Below, one piece after another: positions 1 to 7,966 of a stretch of 64,000 nt of DNA. This stretch comes from JACVRW01 sp963819115 (lineage in GTDB: Bacteria; Actinomycetota; Thermoleophilia; Solirubrobacterales; Thermoleophilaceae), in the NCBI GenBank assembly GCA_963819115.1, contig CAWFUR010000011.1:1550001-1614000 (forward strand), written 5' to 3'. A program made the translations under genes and the position numbers. The notes below the pieces were generated by a model. That model made no database searches and was not told the origin of the DNA. It was given only the letters and a program-made list of their open reading frames with translations. How positions within the stretch are numbered: position 1 is the first letter of the stretch; each line of letters begins with the position of its first letter.

Positions 1-433
1 CGCGCTCGAGCAGGGCGTTGCCCACGAGCCGCCGCGTGGCGTCGGCCGTCTGCGCCATTCCCCGGCTGAGCACACGCAGGACCTCGAGGAGCTCGCGTCG
101 GGGAAGGCCCGCCTCGAGGAAGCCGCTGACCAGGTGCGCGAGCTCCACGTCGTCCCGCGAGAAGGCGCGCTCGCCGCGCCCCGGGTTGGGCCGCCCGAGC
201 GCCTGCATCAGCTCCCGGACGAACGCCGTGCCCAGCCGGGCCGCCCGAGCGACGTCGCTGAGCGTGAACTCGGCCGCTCCTCCGCCCAGCGCAGACTGCA
301 CCGCCAACCCGGGAAGCCGGCCTTCGGCAGCGGCCCGCTCGATCTCATCCGGCCCGTGGCCGGCGCCGGCCGCCCGCGCCACAAGGTCCGCCGTGTCGCG
401 TCTCGACCGGCGGTTGGCACTCGTATCGGGCAC
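1..433 (-). CDS. Adenylate-cyclase regulatory-domain-like protein (partial; runs off the window)
   Basis: The reading frame enters from the left edge, so only the N-terminal about 144 residues are present. After a polar leader come helices reading VARAARLG, ALGRPNPG, ERAFSRDD and VLSRGMAQ. This is the MerR-like helical pattern found in the N-terminal regulatory (pH-sensor) region of actinobacterial class III adenylate cyclases. The cyclase domain itself would lie outside the window, so the enzymatic call is an inference from the visible half. GTG at 433 is the chosen start; the frame is closed by a TGA about 75 bases further upstream. It could instead be a stand-alone MerR-type regulator. Confidence 0.5.
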   Translation of the reverse strand, partial: MPDTSANRRSRRDTADLVARAAGAGHGPDEIERAAAEGRLPGLAVQSALGGGAAEFTLSDVARAARLGTAFVRELMQALGRPNPGRGERAFSRDDVELAHLVSGFLEAGLPRRELLEVLRVLSRGMAQTADATRRLVGNALLER

Positions 434-511
434 GGGCGGATCATCGCGCGTGCGGCGCTCGCGTGGATCAGGCTCGCGTCGGTGCTGCCAGCCGATCGTG
501 ATGTAGAGCGG

Positions 512-970
512 TCACCGCCTCGGAAACGAGCCTCCCGGCCAGGGAGCCCCGGCGTATCGCTCGATGACCGGCCCCGCCGGTGGCGCCACCGTGCAGAAGA
601 GGTCCGTCTCGACGACAGTCCCTGGGAGTATGCGTGCGAACGGGTCGTCTTTGAAGCAGGCCGGGTCACGGGCGACCGTGACCGCGCCCGCGTACTGGCT
701 CGCGTCGATCGAGAAGGTGGAGAGACAGACGAGCGCATCGCCGACCAGGGGAATCCACCAGGCGAGCGCGTCGCGGCGCGCCTGCTGCACCTCCGGTTCG
801 TCGAAGCGAAGCGCCGCGTCGGCTTGCGGAAGCGCGCAAACGTGGGCGAAGGCGCCCGGAACGGGCGTCCCCTCCAAACAACGCGCGTCCACGCGAAGCC
901 GGCGCCCAGGCGCGTGTGGGTCCGCGCTCAGGCGGCAGCCGTCGAAGACGATCCGGGCGAAGGGCTTCAC
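512..970 (-). CDS. Conserved hypothetical protein, 152 aa
   Basis: Not recognised. A soluble protein without signal peptide or membrane segment, with an Arg/Ala-rich middle and the phrase DALAWWIPLVGDALVC. Its start codon overlaps the stop of the redoxin gene upstream by four bases (ATGA), so the two are probably co-translated, and a role linked to that redoxin is possible but unproven. Codon usage looks like that of the neighbours. Confidence 0.55.
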   Translation of the reverse strand: MKPFARIVFDGCRLSADPHAPGRRLRVDARCLEGTPVPGAFAHVCALPQADAALRFDEPEVQQARRDALAWWIPLVGDALVCLSTFSIDASQYAGAVTVARDPACFKDDPFARILPGTVVETDLFCTVAPPAGPVIERYAGAPWPGGSFPRR

Positions 971-1464
971 GCCGGCGGCAGCTCCCAGTCATCGCGGACC
1001 GCGCTCGAGATCTCCCGGAGATCCTGACGCAGCTCCTCCATTGTGGCCCGACCGAGGTACCAGTACCCGTTGTACACGCTCTGAATGGTGAGATCGGGGT
1101 GCAGCGTGAAGCACGCCGGGCGGTACGGATGATGCACCGTGTCCGTGGTCTCCTCGAGGTGGAGGCGCGGCAGCCAGCGTCGCTCGGCGTCCGACAGGAA
1201 GACGAAGCGCGCGCCCAGCCCCGCGCGGAACGCGGCCTGGACCTCCGGCGGATCGACGCTGAGGACGGCGATCCGGGCATACGCGACCTCCAGCTCCTCC
1301 TGCAGCCTGCAGAGCTCGCGCATATAGCGCTGCTCCTTCGGGCACCACCAGCCGCGGGAGGTGAACAGGGCCAGCGGATCCCCGCCCGCGACCTCGGAGA
1401 GAGTGCGCTGCCGGCCGGTGTGATCCGGCAGGTCGAGGTCGGGAAATTGCTCACCCGGGTTCAC
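967..1464 (-). CDS. Redoxin / AhpC-TSA family thioredoxin-fold protein
   Basis: A 165-aa cytoplasmic thioredoxin-fold protein. It opens with the peroxiredoxin-like start GEQFPDLDLPDHTG, followed by the strand-loop FTSRGWWCPKEQ, whose single cysteine sits where the peroxidatic Cys of AhpC/TSA proteins lies. The usual resolving-Cys motif is absent, which suggests a 1-Cys type or an electron-transfer role. It shares a four-base overlap with the unknown gene downstream. GTG start at 1464. Reduction of peroxides is inferred from the family; the substrate is unknown. Confidence 0.7.
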   Translation of the reverse strand: MNPGEQFPDLDLPDHTGRQRTLSEVAGGDPLALFTSRGWWCPKEQRYMRELCRLQEELEVAYARIAVLSVDPPEVQAAFRAGLGARFVFLSDAERRWLPRLHLEETTDTVHHPYRPACFTLHPDLTIQSVYNGYWYLGRATMEELRQDLREISSAVRDDWELPPA

Positions 1465-1473
1465 GTCGAGTGC

Positions 1474-1845
1474 CTAACACTCCCAACGCTCGGGCAGCAG
1501 CACAACGCGGAAGCCATCCGGATCCTCGAATGTGAGCCCGTGCTCGGCCCAGTACGGGTTGGCGGGAAGTACCGGTTCGATCCCGAGGCGCGCCACGATC
1601 GCCCGCACCGCCCCGGCGTCGCCGAGGTAGAACACGAGGAGCGATTCAGAATGCGGCGCCGGAGCGCCATGGCCGCCGCCCGCGGTGAGCTCGAGGTGGG
1701 CGCCGGTGCCCGGCAACGCCAGAAACACGCCGTCGTATCCCTCGTGATCGCGGAACCCGCCGATCTCTGTCAGGCCGATGCCGTCGCGGTAGAAACCGAC
1801 GAGCTCATCCAGGCGCTCCGTGTGCCGGGCAACGCGCAGATGCAT
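1474..1845 (-). CDS. VOC (glyoxalase/bleomycin-resistance) family protein
   Basis: A 123-aa protein with the paired beta-alpha-beta-beta-beta modules of the vicinal oxygen chelate fold: LDELVGFYRDGIGL at the N-terminus, HLELT in the first module and LTFEDPDGFRVVLLP at the C-terminus. The His/Glu positions fit metal binding, but the substrate cannot be told from sequence. It is most like the small YycE-type group. A TAGGAT hexamer lies six bases upstream of the ATG, suggesting a leaderless transcript. Confidence 0.75.
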   Translation of the reverse strand: MHLRVARHTERLDELVGFYRDGIGLTEIGGFRDHEGYDGVFLALPGTGAHLELTAGGGHGAPAPHSESLLVFYLGDAGAVRAIVARLGIEPVLPANPYWAEHGLTFEDPDGFRVVLLPERWEC

Positions 1846-1851
1846 CGTCCG

Positions 1852-1857
1852 ATCCTA
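1852..1857 (-). promoter_or_regulatory. Candidate -10 element (TAGGAT), VOC gene
   Basis: TAGGAT on the minus strand lies six bases before the ATG at 1845, the spacing expected for a leaderless transcript. No Shine-Dalgarno sequence lies in between. Confidence 0.45.
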
Positions 1858-1904
1858 TGGTTCAGGGACTCCCGGAGCCTCCCGCGGATTCATGACCCCT
1901 AAGC

Positions 1905-2351
1905 CTACGCCTGCGATCGCCGCTCGAGCACGTCTCTGAGGAGGCGCAGGTCTCCGCGGTTCGCCCGGCGCATCGCCAGGGCCATTGCGGGTGCCGCCAA
2001 TTTCACGAAGCCGTTCGGCTCACCCCGGTTGCGCAGCACCATGGTGGTGCCAGCCCCGCTGTCCTGCCAGCTGTAGGTCGTTTCCATCGGAAAGGGCCCC
2101 TCGGCTGTGCTCATCACGAACCGCTGCCCCGGAATCCACTCCCGGACCTCGTAGGTGTAGGCGAGGCGACGCCCGAGGAAACGGGCGACGAACGCGAGCC
2201 TCGAGCCGATCGCAAGCGGACGGGGAGACCGCCACTCGACGGACTCGATGTTCCTGTACCAGACGGTGGCGTGGTCGGGGTCCACCGCGTAGGCCGCCAC
2301 CTCATCTCGAGCACGGCGAATCTCGATCTCGCTCACCACGTCGACGGGCAT
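1905..2351 (-). CDS. SRPBCC-family (START-like) polyketide cyclase/dehydrase protein
   Basis: A 148-aa protein. It begins VVSEIEIRRARDEVAAYAVDPDHATVWYRNI in outline, then RFLGRRLAYTYEV and TTYSWQDSGAGTTMVLRNRG, the order of elements of the SRPBCC helix-grip fold that encloses a hydrophobic ligand. The ATG at 2351 is chosen because the fold begins there; a frame extension upstream would overlap the divergent antiporter gene. The ligand is unknown. The gene is transcribed away from the antiporter with only 49 bases between the starts. Confidence 0.7.
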   Translation of the reverse strand: MPVDVVSEIEIRRARDEVAAYAVDPDHATVWYRNIESVEWRSPRPLAIGSRLAFVARFLGRRLAYTYEVREWIPGQRFVMSTAEGPFPMETTYSWQDSGAGTTMVLRNRGEPNGFVKLAAPAMALAMRRANRGDLRLLRDVLERRSQA

Positions 2352-2400
2352 CGACAGGGCAGGATATGTAACGAATCGCGGAGTTGGAGCACCACGGTGC
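2352..2400. promoter_or_regulatory. Divergent intergenic promoter region (SRPBCC / antiporter)
   Basis: The 49-bp gap between divergent starts holds TATGTA at 2365-2370, which reads TACATA on the other strand, so one near-symmetrical AT-rich block could act as a -10 in both directions (13 bases to the minus ATG, 30 to the plus ATG). No -35 is convincing. Confidence 0.3.
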
Positions 2401-3621
2401 ATGCCATCGTTCGGTGGACTCCTGATCGTCGTCGCAGTGGCCTTCGCCGCTCCCCTGGTGCTCGGCTTCTTCCCCAAGGTCCGGCTGCCCTCAGTCGTGC
2501 TCGAGATCGTGGCGGGCATCGTCATCGGACCATCTCTGCTCGGGATCGTTCACCCCGACGAGGCCATCCAGGTGATCTCGGTGATCGGGCTGGCGTTCCT
2601 GCTGTTCCTCGCGGGGCTGGAGATCGACTTCAAACGCCTACGGGGACAGGTGCTGAGACTGAGCCTGCTCGGCTTCGTGCTGTCCTTCGGAATCGCGGTG
2701 GCGGTGGCACTCTTGCTGAAGGTGGGCGGCCTGGTCGAGACGCCCCTGTTGGTGGCCATCATCCTGTGCGCGACGTCCCTCGGCGTCCTGATCCCTGTCC
2801 TGAAGGACGCCGGCGAGATCTCGTCGACGTTCGGTCAGCTGATCATCGCTGCCGGCACGATCGCGGACTTCGGCGCCGTGATCCTGCTCTCGATCTTCTT
2901 CTCCGGCGAGGGCAGCGTCGGCTCGACGCTGCTGCTGATCGGGTCGCTCGTCGTGCTTGCGGCGGCGGTCTTCGTCGCAGTGCGCACCGCCGAGCATTCC
3001 ATGACCATCCGCTCCGACCTCCTGCGTCTTCAGGACACCACCGCACAGATCCGCGTTCGGGGCGCGGTGGTGCTCCTCGTCGGGTTCGCGGCGATCGCCG
3101 ATCAGCTCGGCCTGGAGACGATCCTCGGAGCATTCATCGCGGGAGCGGTCCTCTCGCTGGTGGACCGCGACGACCAGATGAACCATCCGCAGTTCCGGCT
3201 CAAGCTGGAGGCGGTTGGCTTCGGCGTCTTCATCCCCGTCTTCTTCGTGTCCAGCGGCGTGAGCTACGACGCCGACGCCCTCGTGGCCAGTGCCTCGAAC
3301 GTGCTGATGGTCCCGATCTTCCTCGCCGCGCTCGTGGTCGTGCGCGGGGTGCCGGCCCTCCTGTATCGGGGACTGCTCGACGGGCGCCGCACCACCACCG
3401 CGGCGCTCATGCAGGCCACCTCGCTGCCGTTCATCGTGGCCGCAACCGCGATCGGCCAGGAGCTCGACCTGCTCACCGCGGCCGAGGGCGCCGCGCTGAT
3501 CGGCGCAGGGCTGCTGTCGGTGCTGCTGTTCCCGATCGCGGGCCTGACGTTGCTTCGCGGCGCGACAGACGCACCGGCACCGATGGCGGACGATGCGCCC
3601 CAGCCGCTCGCGGCGATGTGA
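2401..3621 (+). CDS. Kef-type cation:proton antiporter (CPA2 family)
   Basis: A 406-aa integral membrane protein with about 11-12 hydrophobic helices. It has the CPA2 signatures VLEIVAGIVIGPSLLG near residue 35 and FLLFLAGLEIDFKRL near residue 70. A second helical bundle around residues 215-260 (TILGAFIAGAVLSL) matches the conserved Na+/H+ exchanger core. It lacks the C-terminal TrkA-N domain of KefB/C and is therefore the short antiporter form. Exchange of Na+ or K+ for H+ across the plasma membrane is inferred from the family. It precedes the ECF sigma gene by 83 bases. Confidence 0.85.
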   Translation: MPSFGGLLIVVAVAFAAPLVLGFFPKVRLPSVVLEIVAGIVIGPSLLGIVHPDEAIQVISVIGLAFLLFLAGLEIDFKRLRGQVLRLSLLGFVLSFGIAVAVALLLKVGGLVETPLLVAIILCATSLGVLIPVLKDAGEISSTFGQLIIAAGTIADFGAVILLSIFFSGEGSVGSTLLLIGSLVVLAAAVFVAVRTAEHSMTIRSDLLRLQDTTAQIRVRGAVVLLVGFAAIADQLGLETILGAFIAGAVLSLVDRDDQMNHPQFRLKLEAVGFGVFIPVFFVSSGVSYDADALVASASNVLMVPIFLAALVVVRGVPALLYRGLLDGRRTTTAALMQATSLPFIVAATAIGQELDLLTAAEGAALIGAGLLSVLLFPIAGLTLLRGATDAPAPMADDAPQPLAAM

Positions 3622-3704
3622 TCGCGGCGGCGATCGCACCGACCCGCTCGCGACCGCCTGCGCGGTGCTTAGAATCGCGCCCCCTCCGGCCATTCGACCA
3701 GGCG

Positions 3705-4358
3705 GTGACCACGGGAGTCGAGGCACACTCGAGCGACGTCGAGGAAAGGCAGCTGGTGGTAGCGCTCCGGGCCCGCGACGAGGCGGCATTCCGAACGCTG
3801 GTAGCCCGCCACCATCGCTCCCTGAAGAGCCTCGCGCGTTCCTTCGGGGCGACGGAGGCCGTGGCCGAGGAGATCGTTCAGGAGACCTGGGTCGCCGCGC
3901 TCCGGGGGCTCGACCGCTTCGAGGCGCGGTCGTCCCTGAAAACGTGGCTGTTCGGCATCCTGAAGAACCAGGCGCGCCGGCGCGCCCAGAGCGAGCGGCG
4001 GTCCGTGCCGTTCTCCGCGCTTGCCACTGGCGAAGATGACGCAGCCAATCCCGTCGTGGGCTCGTCGCGCTTCCAGGGGCCGGACGGGTGCTGGCCCGGT
4101 CACTGGGCCACGCCGCCGCGCCCATGGGAGGACCCGCCACGACGCCTCGCGGCCCTGGAGGCGCGCGACCAGATCCGCGCCGCGATCGCCGCGCTTCCGC
4201 CTCGTCAGCGGATGGTGGTTGCCCTGCGCGACGTCGAGGGACTCGAGCCCGAAGAGGTGTGCGGGCTGCTGGAGATCAGCGAGGCCAACCAACGGGTACT
4301 GCTCCACCGTGGCCGGGCTCAGATTCGCAACGTTCTCGAGGAGCACCTGAATGGCTGA
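3705..4358 (+). CDS. ECF-type RNA polymerase sigma factor
   Basis: A 217-aa sigma-70 family protein with only regions 2 and 4. Region 2 covers about residues 25-95 (EEIVQETWVAALRGL, then SLKTWLFGILKNQARRR). Region 4 covers about residues 155-215 (ALPPRQRMVVALRDVEG, then LLEISEANQRVLLHRGRAQI). GTG at 3705 is chosen because sigma homology begins soon after; the frame stays open far upstream, but that part overlaps the antiporter. A TAGAAT hexamer at 3670-3675 could be its -10. It overlaps the zinc-finger anti-sigma gene by eight bases, the usual sign of a co-regulated sigma/anti-sigma pair. The inducing signal is unknown. Confidence 0.85.
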   Translation: MTTGVEAHSSDVEERQLVVALRARDEAAFRTLVARHHRSLKSLARSFGATEAVAEEIVQETWVAALRGLDRFEARSSLKTWLFGILKNQARRRAQSERRSVPFSALATGEDDAANPVVGSSRFQGPDGCWPGHWATPPRPWEDPPRRLAALEARDQIRAAIAALPPRQRMVVALRDVEGLEPEEVCGLLEISEANQRVLLHRGRAQIRNVLEEHLNG

Positions 4359-4614
4359 CCGCCACGACCGCGAGGAGATCCTCTGCCGCGAGTTCGTCGA
4401 GCTCGTGACGGACTACCTGGAGGGCGCGCTGCCCGCGGAGCGCGTCGAGCTCGTCGAGCAGCACCTGGTGATGTGCGACTGGTGCAAGACCTACCTCGAG
4501 CAGCTGGAGGCGACGGTGCGCGCCCTGCCTGAAGCAGCCGAGCCCGAGCCGGTTTCGCCAGAGACCGAGCTGGTGCTGCTGGCGGCCTTCCGCGAGTGGA
4601 AGGCCGGACCCTGA
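4351..4614 (+). CDS. Zinc-finger anti-sigma factor (ZAS-type)
   Basis: An 87-aa cytoplasmic protein with the putative zinc-finger anti-sigma pattern: acidic helix FVELVTDYLEGALP, then VEQHLVMCDWCKTYLEQ carrying the HxxxCxxC zinc site. It has no membrane segment, so it is a soluble, possibly redox-sensitive member. It overlaps the ECF sigma gene by eight bases and is expected to bind that factor. The C-terminal 30 residues are acidic and probably flexible. Confidence 0.82.
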   Translation: MADRHDREEILCREFVELVTDYLEGALPAERVELVEQHLVMCDWCKTYLEQLEATVRALPEAAEPEPVSPETELVLLAAFREWKAGP

Positions 4615-5270
4615 TCGCCTACAAGTTCCTGCGCCCCGGCGCCGTCGCTCCGTTCAGCGGCCACCGCTGGCAGGTGCCCGTGAACGGAGAACCGGGCGGC
4701 TGGGTCGCGGCCTCGACCTGGACCAGCGTGTGCCGCGACGGCGTGTACGCCTGTGAGCGCCGGCACCTCCCGCTCTGGATCTGGGAGGAGCTGTGGGAGG
4801 TCGAGCTCGACGGTGATGTCGAGGCTCACGATCAGAAGCTGAGGGCGCGTCGCGGTCGGCTGGCACGCCAGATTGAGCCGTGGTCGGCGAGCTGCGCCAA
4901 GGCCTTCGCGCGCGCCTGCGCGGGCAGGGCGGCCATCCACGCCTCCGAGCCGCTGCGGGCGGCCGGCCACCGCGGCGCCGCGGCGGTGCTCGAGGACGGC
5001 GACGACCTCGAGCGCGTGCGGGAGCTCACGGCCGAGCTCTGGGACCAGCTTCCGGCGAACGCCCGCATCCCGATGGGGATGGCCAGCGACGGCGCGCTGC
5101 GTGCCCTGACCGCGACCGCGTCGAGCGATTGCTACGTGGCCGCCCACGGCGGTGCGGTGTCGGCCTACATCGCGGCGATGACCGCTTTGCGCGTCGCAGG
5201 CCGTGATCGCTACGACGACGAGCGCGTGTGGCAGGCGGACTGGCTCGGCCGCGAGCTCGGTCTCGTGTAA
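4596..5270 (+). CDS. Conserved hypothetical protein, 224 aa
   Basis: Function not recognised. The N-terminal half is conserved-looking (AYKFLRPGAVAPFSGHRW, then DGVYACERRHLPLWIWEELWEVELDGDV) and the C-terminal half is an Ala-rich helical region. There is no signal peptide or membrane segment. The GTG start at 4596 lies 19 bases inside the anti-sigma gene, so it is probably translationally coupled to the sigma/anti-sigma pair and may belong to that regulon. A start a few codons later is possible. Confidence 0.6.
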   Translation: MEGRTLIAYKFLRPGAVAPFSGHRWQVPVNGEPGGWVAASTWTSVCRDGVYACERRHLPLWIWEELWEVELDGDVEAHDQKLRARRGRLARQIEPWSASCAKAFARACAGRAAIHASEPLRAAGHRGAAAVLEDGDDLERVRELTAELWDQLPANARIPMGMASDGALRALTATASSDCYVAAHGGAVSAYIAAMTALRVAGRDRYDDERVWQADWLGRELGLV

Positions 5271-5293
5271 CGGATCCGCCTGCCGCGGCACAG

Positions 5294-6004
5294 ATGGTCA
5301 TGGACCGCCTGCGTCCACTGCCCTCCACCTTCCGCACGACCGTGGCCTCGCTGCATCGCGTGGCCGAGCGAATCGTGTCGCCGGCACGCAGGCCCGCCCC
5401 GGAGATCTCGCTCGAAGCCACTCCCGGCGGGTTCGGGACCCCCATCTTCGAGAACGGGGGCACGCCCCACCAGGTGAGGGTCGAGGGCGCGCAGCTGGTC
5501 CTGCGGGTTGGCCACACCGAGCGCCGAGTTGCGCTGACCTCGCTCGCGGAAGCCCGCCGGCTGGTCATCGACGTGCTGCCGGAGGATGCCGGGGCTGATG
5601 ACGCGCCTCTTGCCGTCGATCCCGCCGCGGCGGCGGCGCTCGCAGATTGGTACGCGTTCGGGGCAGACGTGCTCGGGCAGCTCGTGGCCGACGCCGCTCC
5701 GGAGGAAGCGGCAAGCCCGGTTCGGCTGTGGCCCGAGCACTTTGACATCGCCATCGAGCTCGGCTCGGAGGAGCGCGGGCAACGCGCCAACTACGGGCTT
5801 TCCCCTGGTGACGAGCAGCACCCGGAGCCGTACGCCTACGTCAGCGCGTGGACGGCCGAGGTCTCAGGCGACCTCTGGCAGGCGAGCGGGTTTCGCGGCG
5901 CCGAGCTGACCTACGCCGGGCTGCTCGACGCAACCGACCAGAAGGCGACCGCGACGGAGTTCTTCACCACCCGCAAGCACGCACTCGGAGGGAGTGGCAT
6001 ATGA
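5294..6004 (+). CDS. Conserved hypothetical protein, 236 aa
   Basis: Function not recognised. From the ATG at 5294 it reads MVMDRLRPLPSTFRTTVASL; the longer frame upstream has no better start. The central part contains two blocks, ISLEATPGGFGTPIFENGG and VEGAQLVLRVGHTERRV, and the C-terminal half contains LWPEHFDIAIELGSEERG and YVSAWTAEVSGDLWQASG. It ends in a four-base ATGA overlap with the Rieske-ThDP gene, so the two are likely made together, and it may be an accessory protein of that redox cluster. Confidence 0.6.
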   Translation: MVMDRLRPLPSTFRTTVASLHRVAERIVSPARRPAPEISLEATPGGFGTPIFENGGTPHQVRVEGAQLVLRVGHTERRVALTSLAEARRLVIDVLPEDAGADDAPLAVDPAAAAALADWYAFGADVLGQLVADAAPEEAASPVRLWPEHFDIAIELGSEERGQRANYGLSPGDEQHPEPYAYVSAWTAEVSGDLWQASGFRGAELTYAGLLDATDQKATATEFFTTRKHALGGSGI

Positions 6005-7950
6005 GCGAAAACGGATCGAACGCGCTGGAGTGGCATCGGGTGCTCGCGGAAGCCGAGCTGCCGGAGGGCCGCGTCACGACCGTTGCCGCGGGCCACAAGA
6101 GCGTCGCGCTCGTGCACTACGACGGGCAGTTCTCGGCGCTCGACAACCACTGCCCGCACCAGGGCGGCCCGCTCGGCGAGGGATCGATCGAGAACGGGCT
6201 GCTGCGATGCCCCTGGCACGGCTATGACTACTGCCCGCTCGACGGCAGGTCGCCGGGCTACGACGACGAGGCGATCACCTACCCGCTCGAGATCCGCGAG
6301 GGCGAGGTGTTCGTGGGCGTCCGGCCCGAGACGCACGTTACGACCGTCACCGACCTGATGGCCGAGACGATGGTCAACTGGGGCGTCGAGCACGTGTTCG
6401 GGATGGTCGGCCACTCCAACCTCGGGCTCGCCGACGCGCTGCGCCGCCAGGAGGAAGCCGGCCGCCTCACCTACATCGGCATCCGCCACGAGGGCGCGGC
6501 CGCGTTCGCCGCGTCGGCCTACGGCAAGCTCACCGGAAGGCCGGCGGCGTGCCTGACGATCGCCGGGCCCGGCGCCACGAACCTGCTCACGGGCCTGTGG
6601 GACGCAAAGGTCGACCGTGCGCCGATCCTGGCCCTCACCGGACAGGTCGACACCCAGGTCCTCGGTCCGGGCGCGTTCCAGGAGGTCGACCTGTCCGGGG
6701 CGTTCGGCTCGGTCGCCGCCTTCAGCCAGCCCGTGCTGCACGACTCCAAGCCGGTCGAGCTCATGAATCTGGCCTGCAAGAACGCGCTGCTCCGTCGCGA
6801 CGTCTCCCACCTGATCTTCCCGGACGAGGTCCAGACCCTCCCGGCGCCTGAGGGCCTGGCGGCAGGCGGCCCCGGGGGCAGGATCACGCCGCTCGAGATA
6901 TCGCCGCCCGAGGAATCGATCGAGAGCGCCCTGAAGCTGCTCCGCAACGCCAAGCGCCCGGTGATGGTGGTGGGCCACGGCGCCCGGTTCCACATGCCGG
7001 CCGTCGTCGGGCTGGCCGAGCAGCTGGGAGCACCGGTGATCACGACCTTCAAGGCGAAGGGTCAGATCGGCGACGACCATCCACTGGCGGCCGGCGTGCT
7101 CGGCCGCAGCGGGACTCCCGTGGCCAGCTGGGTCATGAACGAGGCGGACCTGCTGCTCGTGCTCGGCGCATCCTTCTCCAACCACACCGGCATCTACCCC
7201 GGTCATCCGATCATCCAGGTCGACTTCGACCCGATGCAGCTCGGCAAGTTCCATCCCGTCGAGGTCCCCGTCTGGGGTGAGATCGGCGTGGTGGTGGACC
7301 GGATGCGGGATGCGCTCCCGGCCCGTGTCGCGACCGACGACCAGGCCACCCAGCTCGCCGAGCGCTGGGCGATCTGGCGGGCCGAGAAGGCCAGCCGCGC
7401 GGCCGACGACCGCGGCAGCGGCGTGAACTCGGCGTCCGTGTTCGCGGCGATGGAGCGACAGATCCCCGAGGACGCGGTGATCGCCGTGGACGTGGGGAAC
7501 CACGCCTACTCGTTCGGGCGCTACTTCGAGTGCAGGCGCCACACGGTCCTGATGTCCGGCTACCTCGGCTCGATCGGCTTCGGCTACCCCGCGGCCATGG
7601 GCGCGTGGGCGGCGGCGCCGGACCGGCCGATCGTGGCCGTCACCGGCGACGGCGGCTTCGCCCAGTACATGGCCGAGCTGACCACCGCGGTCAAGCACGG
7701 CATGAACATCACGCACGTGCTCATGAACAACGGGCAGCTGGGCAAGATCAGCAAGGAGCAGCGGGCCGGCGAATGGGAGGTCTGGCAGACCTCCCTGCAC
7801 AACCCCGACTTCTCTGCCTACGCCCGCAATTGCGGCGCGCTCGGCATCCGCGTGACCGACCGCGGCGCGCTCGACGCCGCGCTCGCCGAGGCCGTCGCAC
7901 ACGACGGCCCGGCCATGGTCGAAGTGATGACCGACCCCGACCTCGTCTGA
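6001..7950 (+). CDS. Rieske [2Fe-2S] domain fused to a thiamine-diphosphate-dependent enzyme (pyruvate oxidase/acetolactate synthase-like)
   Basis: A 649-aa two-part protein. Residues about 8-107 form a Rieske domain with C51-P-H53 and C70-P-W-H73, the complete cluster-binding set. From about residue 113 it is a three-domain ThDP enzyme: PYR domain with the activating glutamate in RHEGAAAF (E164), central domain about 300-440, and PP domain with GDGG at 549-552 and the paired Asn at 576-577 that complete the ThDP/Mg motif. The partner families decarboxylate 2-oxo acids; a fused iron-sulphur centre suggests electron transfer from the carbonyl intermediate. Substrate and acceptor are unknown. 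The next gene encodes a flavodoxin-fold protein, a plausible acceptor. Confidence 0.82.
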   Translation: MSENGSNALEWHRVLAEAELPEGRVTTVAAGHKSVALVHYDGQFSALDNHCPHQGGPLGEGSIENGLLRCPWHGYDYCPLDGRSPGYDDEAITYPLEIREGEVFVGVRPETHVTTVTDLMAETMVNWGVEHVFGMVGHSNLGLADALRRQEEAGRLTYIGIRHEGAAAFAASAYGKLTGRPAACLTIAGPGATNLLTGLWDAKVDRAPILALTGQVDTQVLGPGAFQEVDLSGAFGSVAAFSQPVLHDSKPVELMNLACKNALLRRDVSHLIFPDEVQTLPAPEGLAAGGPGGRITPLEISPPEESIESALKLLRNAKRPVMVVGHGARFHMPAVVGLAEQLGAPVITTFKAKGQIGDDHPLAAGVLGRSGTPVASWVMNEADLLLVLGASFSNHTGIYPGHPIIQVDFDPMQLGKFHPVEVPVWGEIGVVVDRMRDALPARVATDDQATQLAERWAIWRAEKASRAADDRGSGVNSASVFAAMERQIPEDAVIAVDVGNHAYSFGRYFECRRHTVLMSGYLGSIGFGYPAAMGAWAAAPDRPIVAVTGDGGFAQYMAELTTAVKHGMNITHVLMNNGQLGKISKEQRAGEWEVWQTSLHNPDFSAYARNCGALGIRVTDRGALDAALAEAVAHDGPAMVEVMTDPDLV

Positions 7951-7966
7951 AACCGAAAGGGAGCCA

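Noticed and set aside
2271..3704. Upstream extension of the ECF sigma frame to a 695-aa protein.
   Set aside because: The extension lies wholly inside the antiporter gene and is an Arg/Gly/Pro-rich shadow without homology; sigma homology starts after the GTG at 3705.
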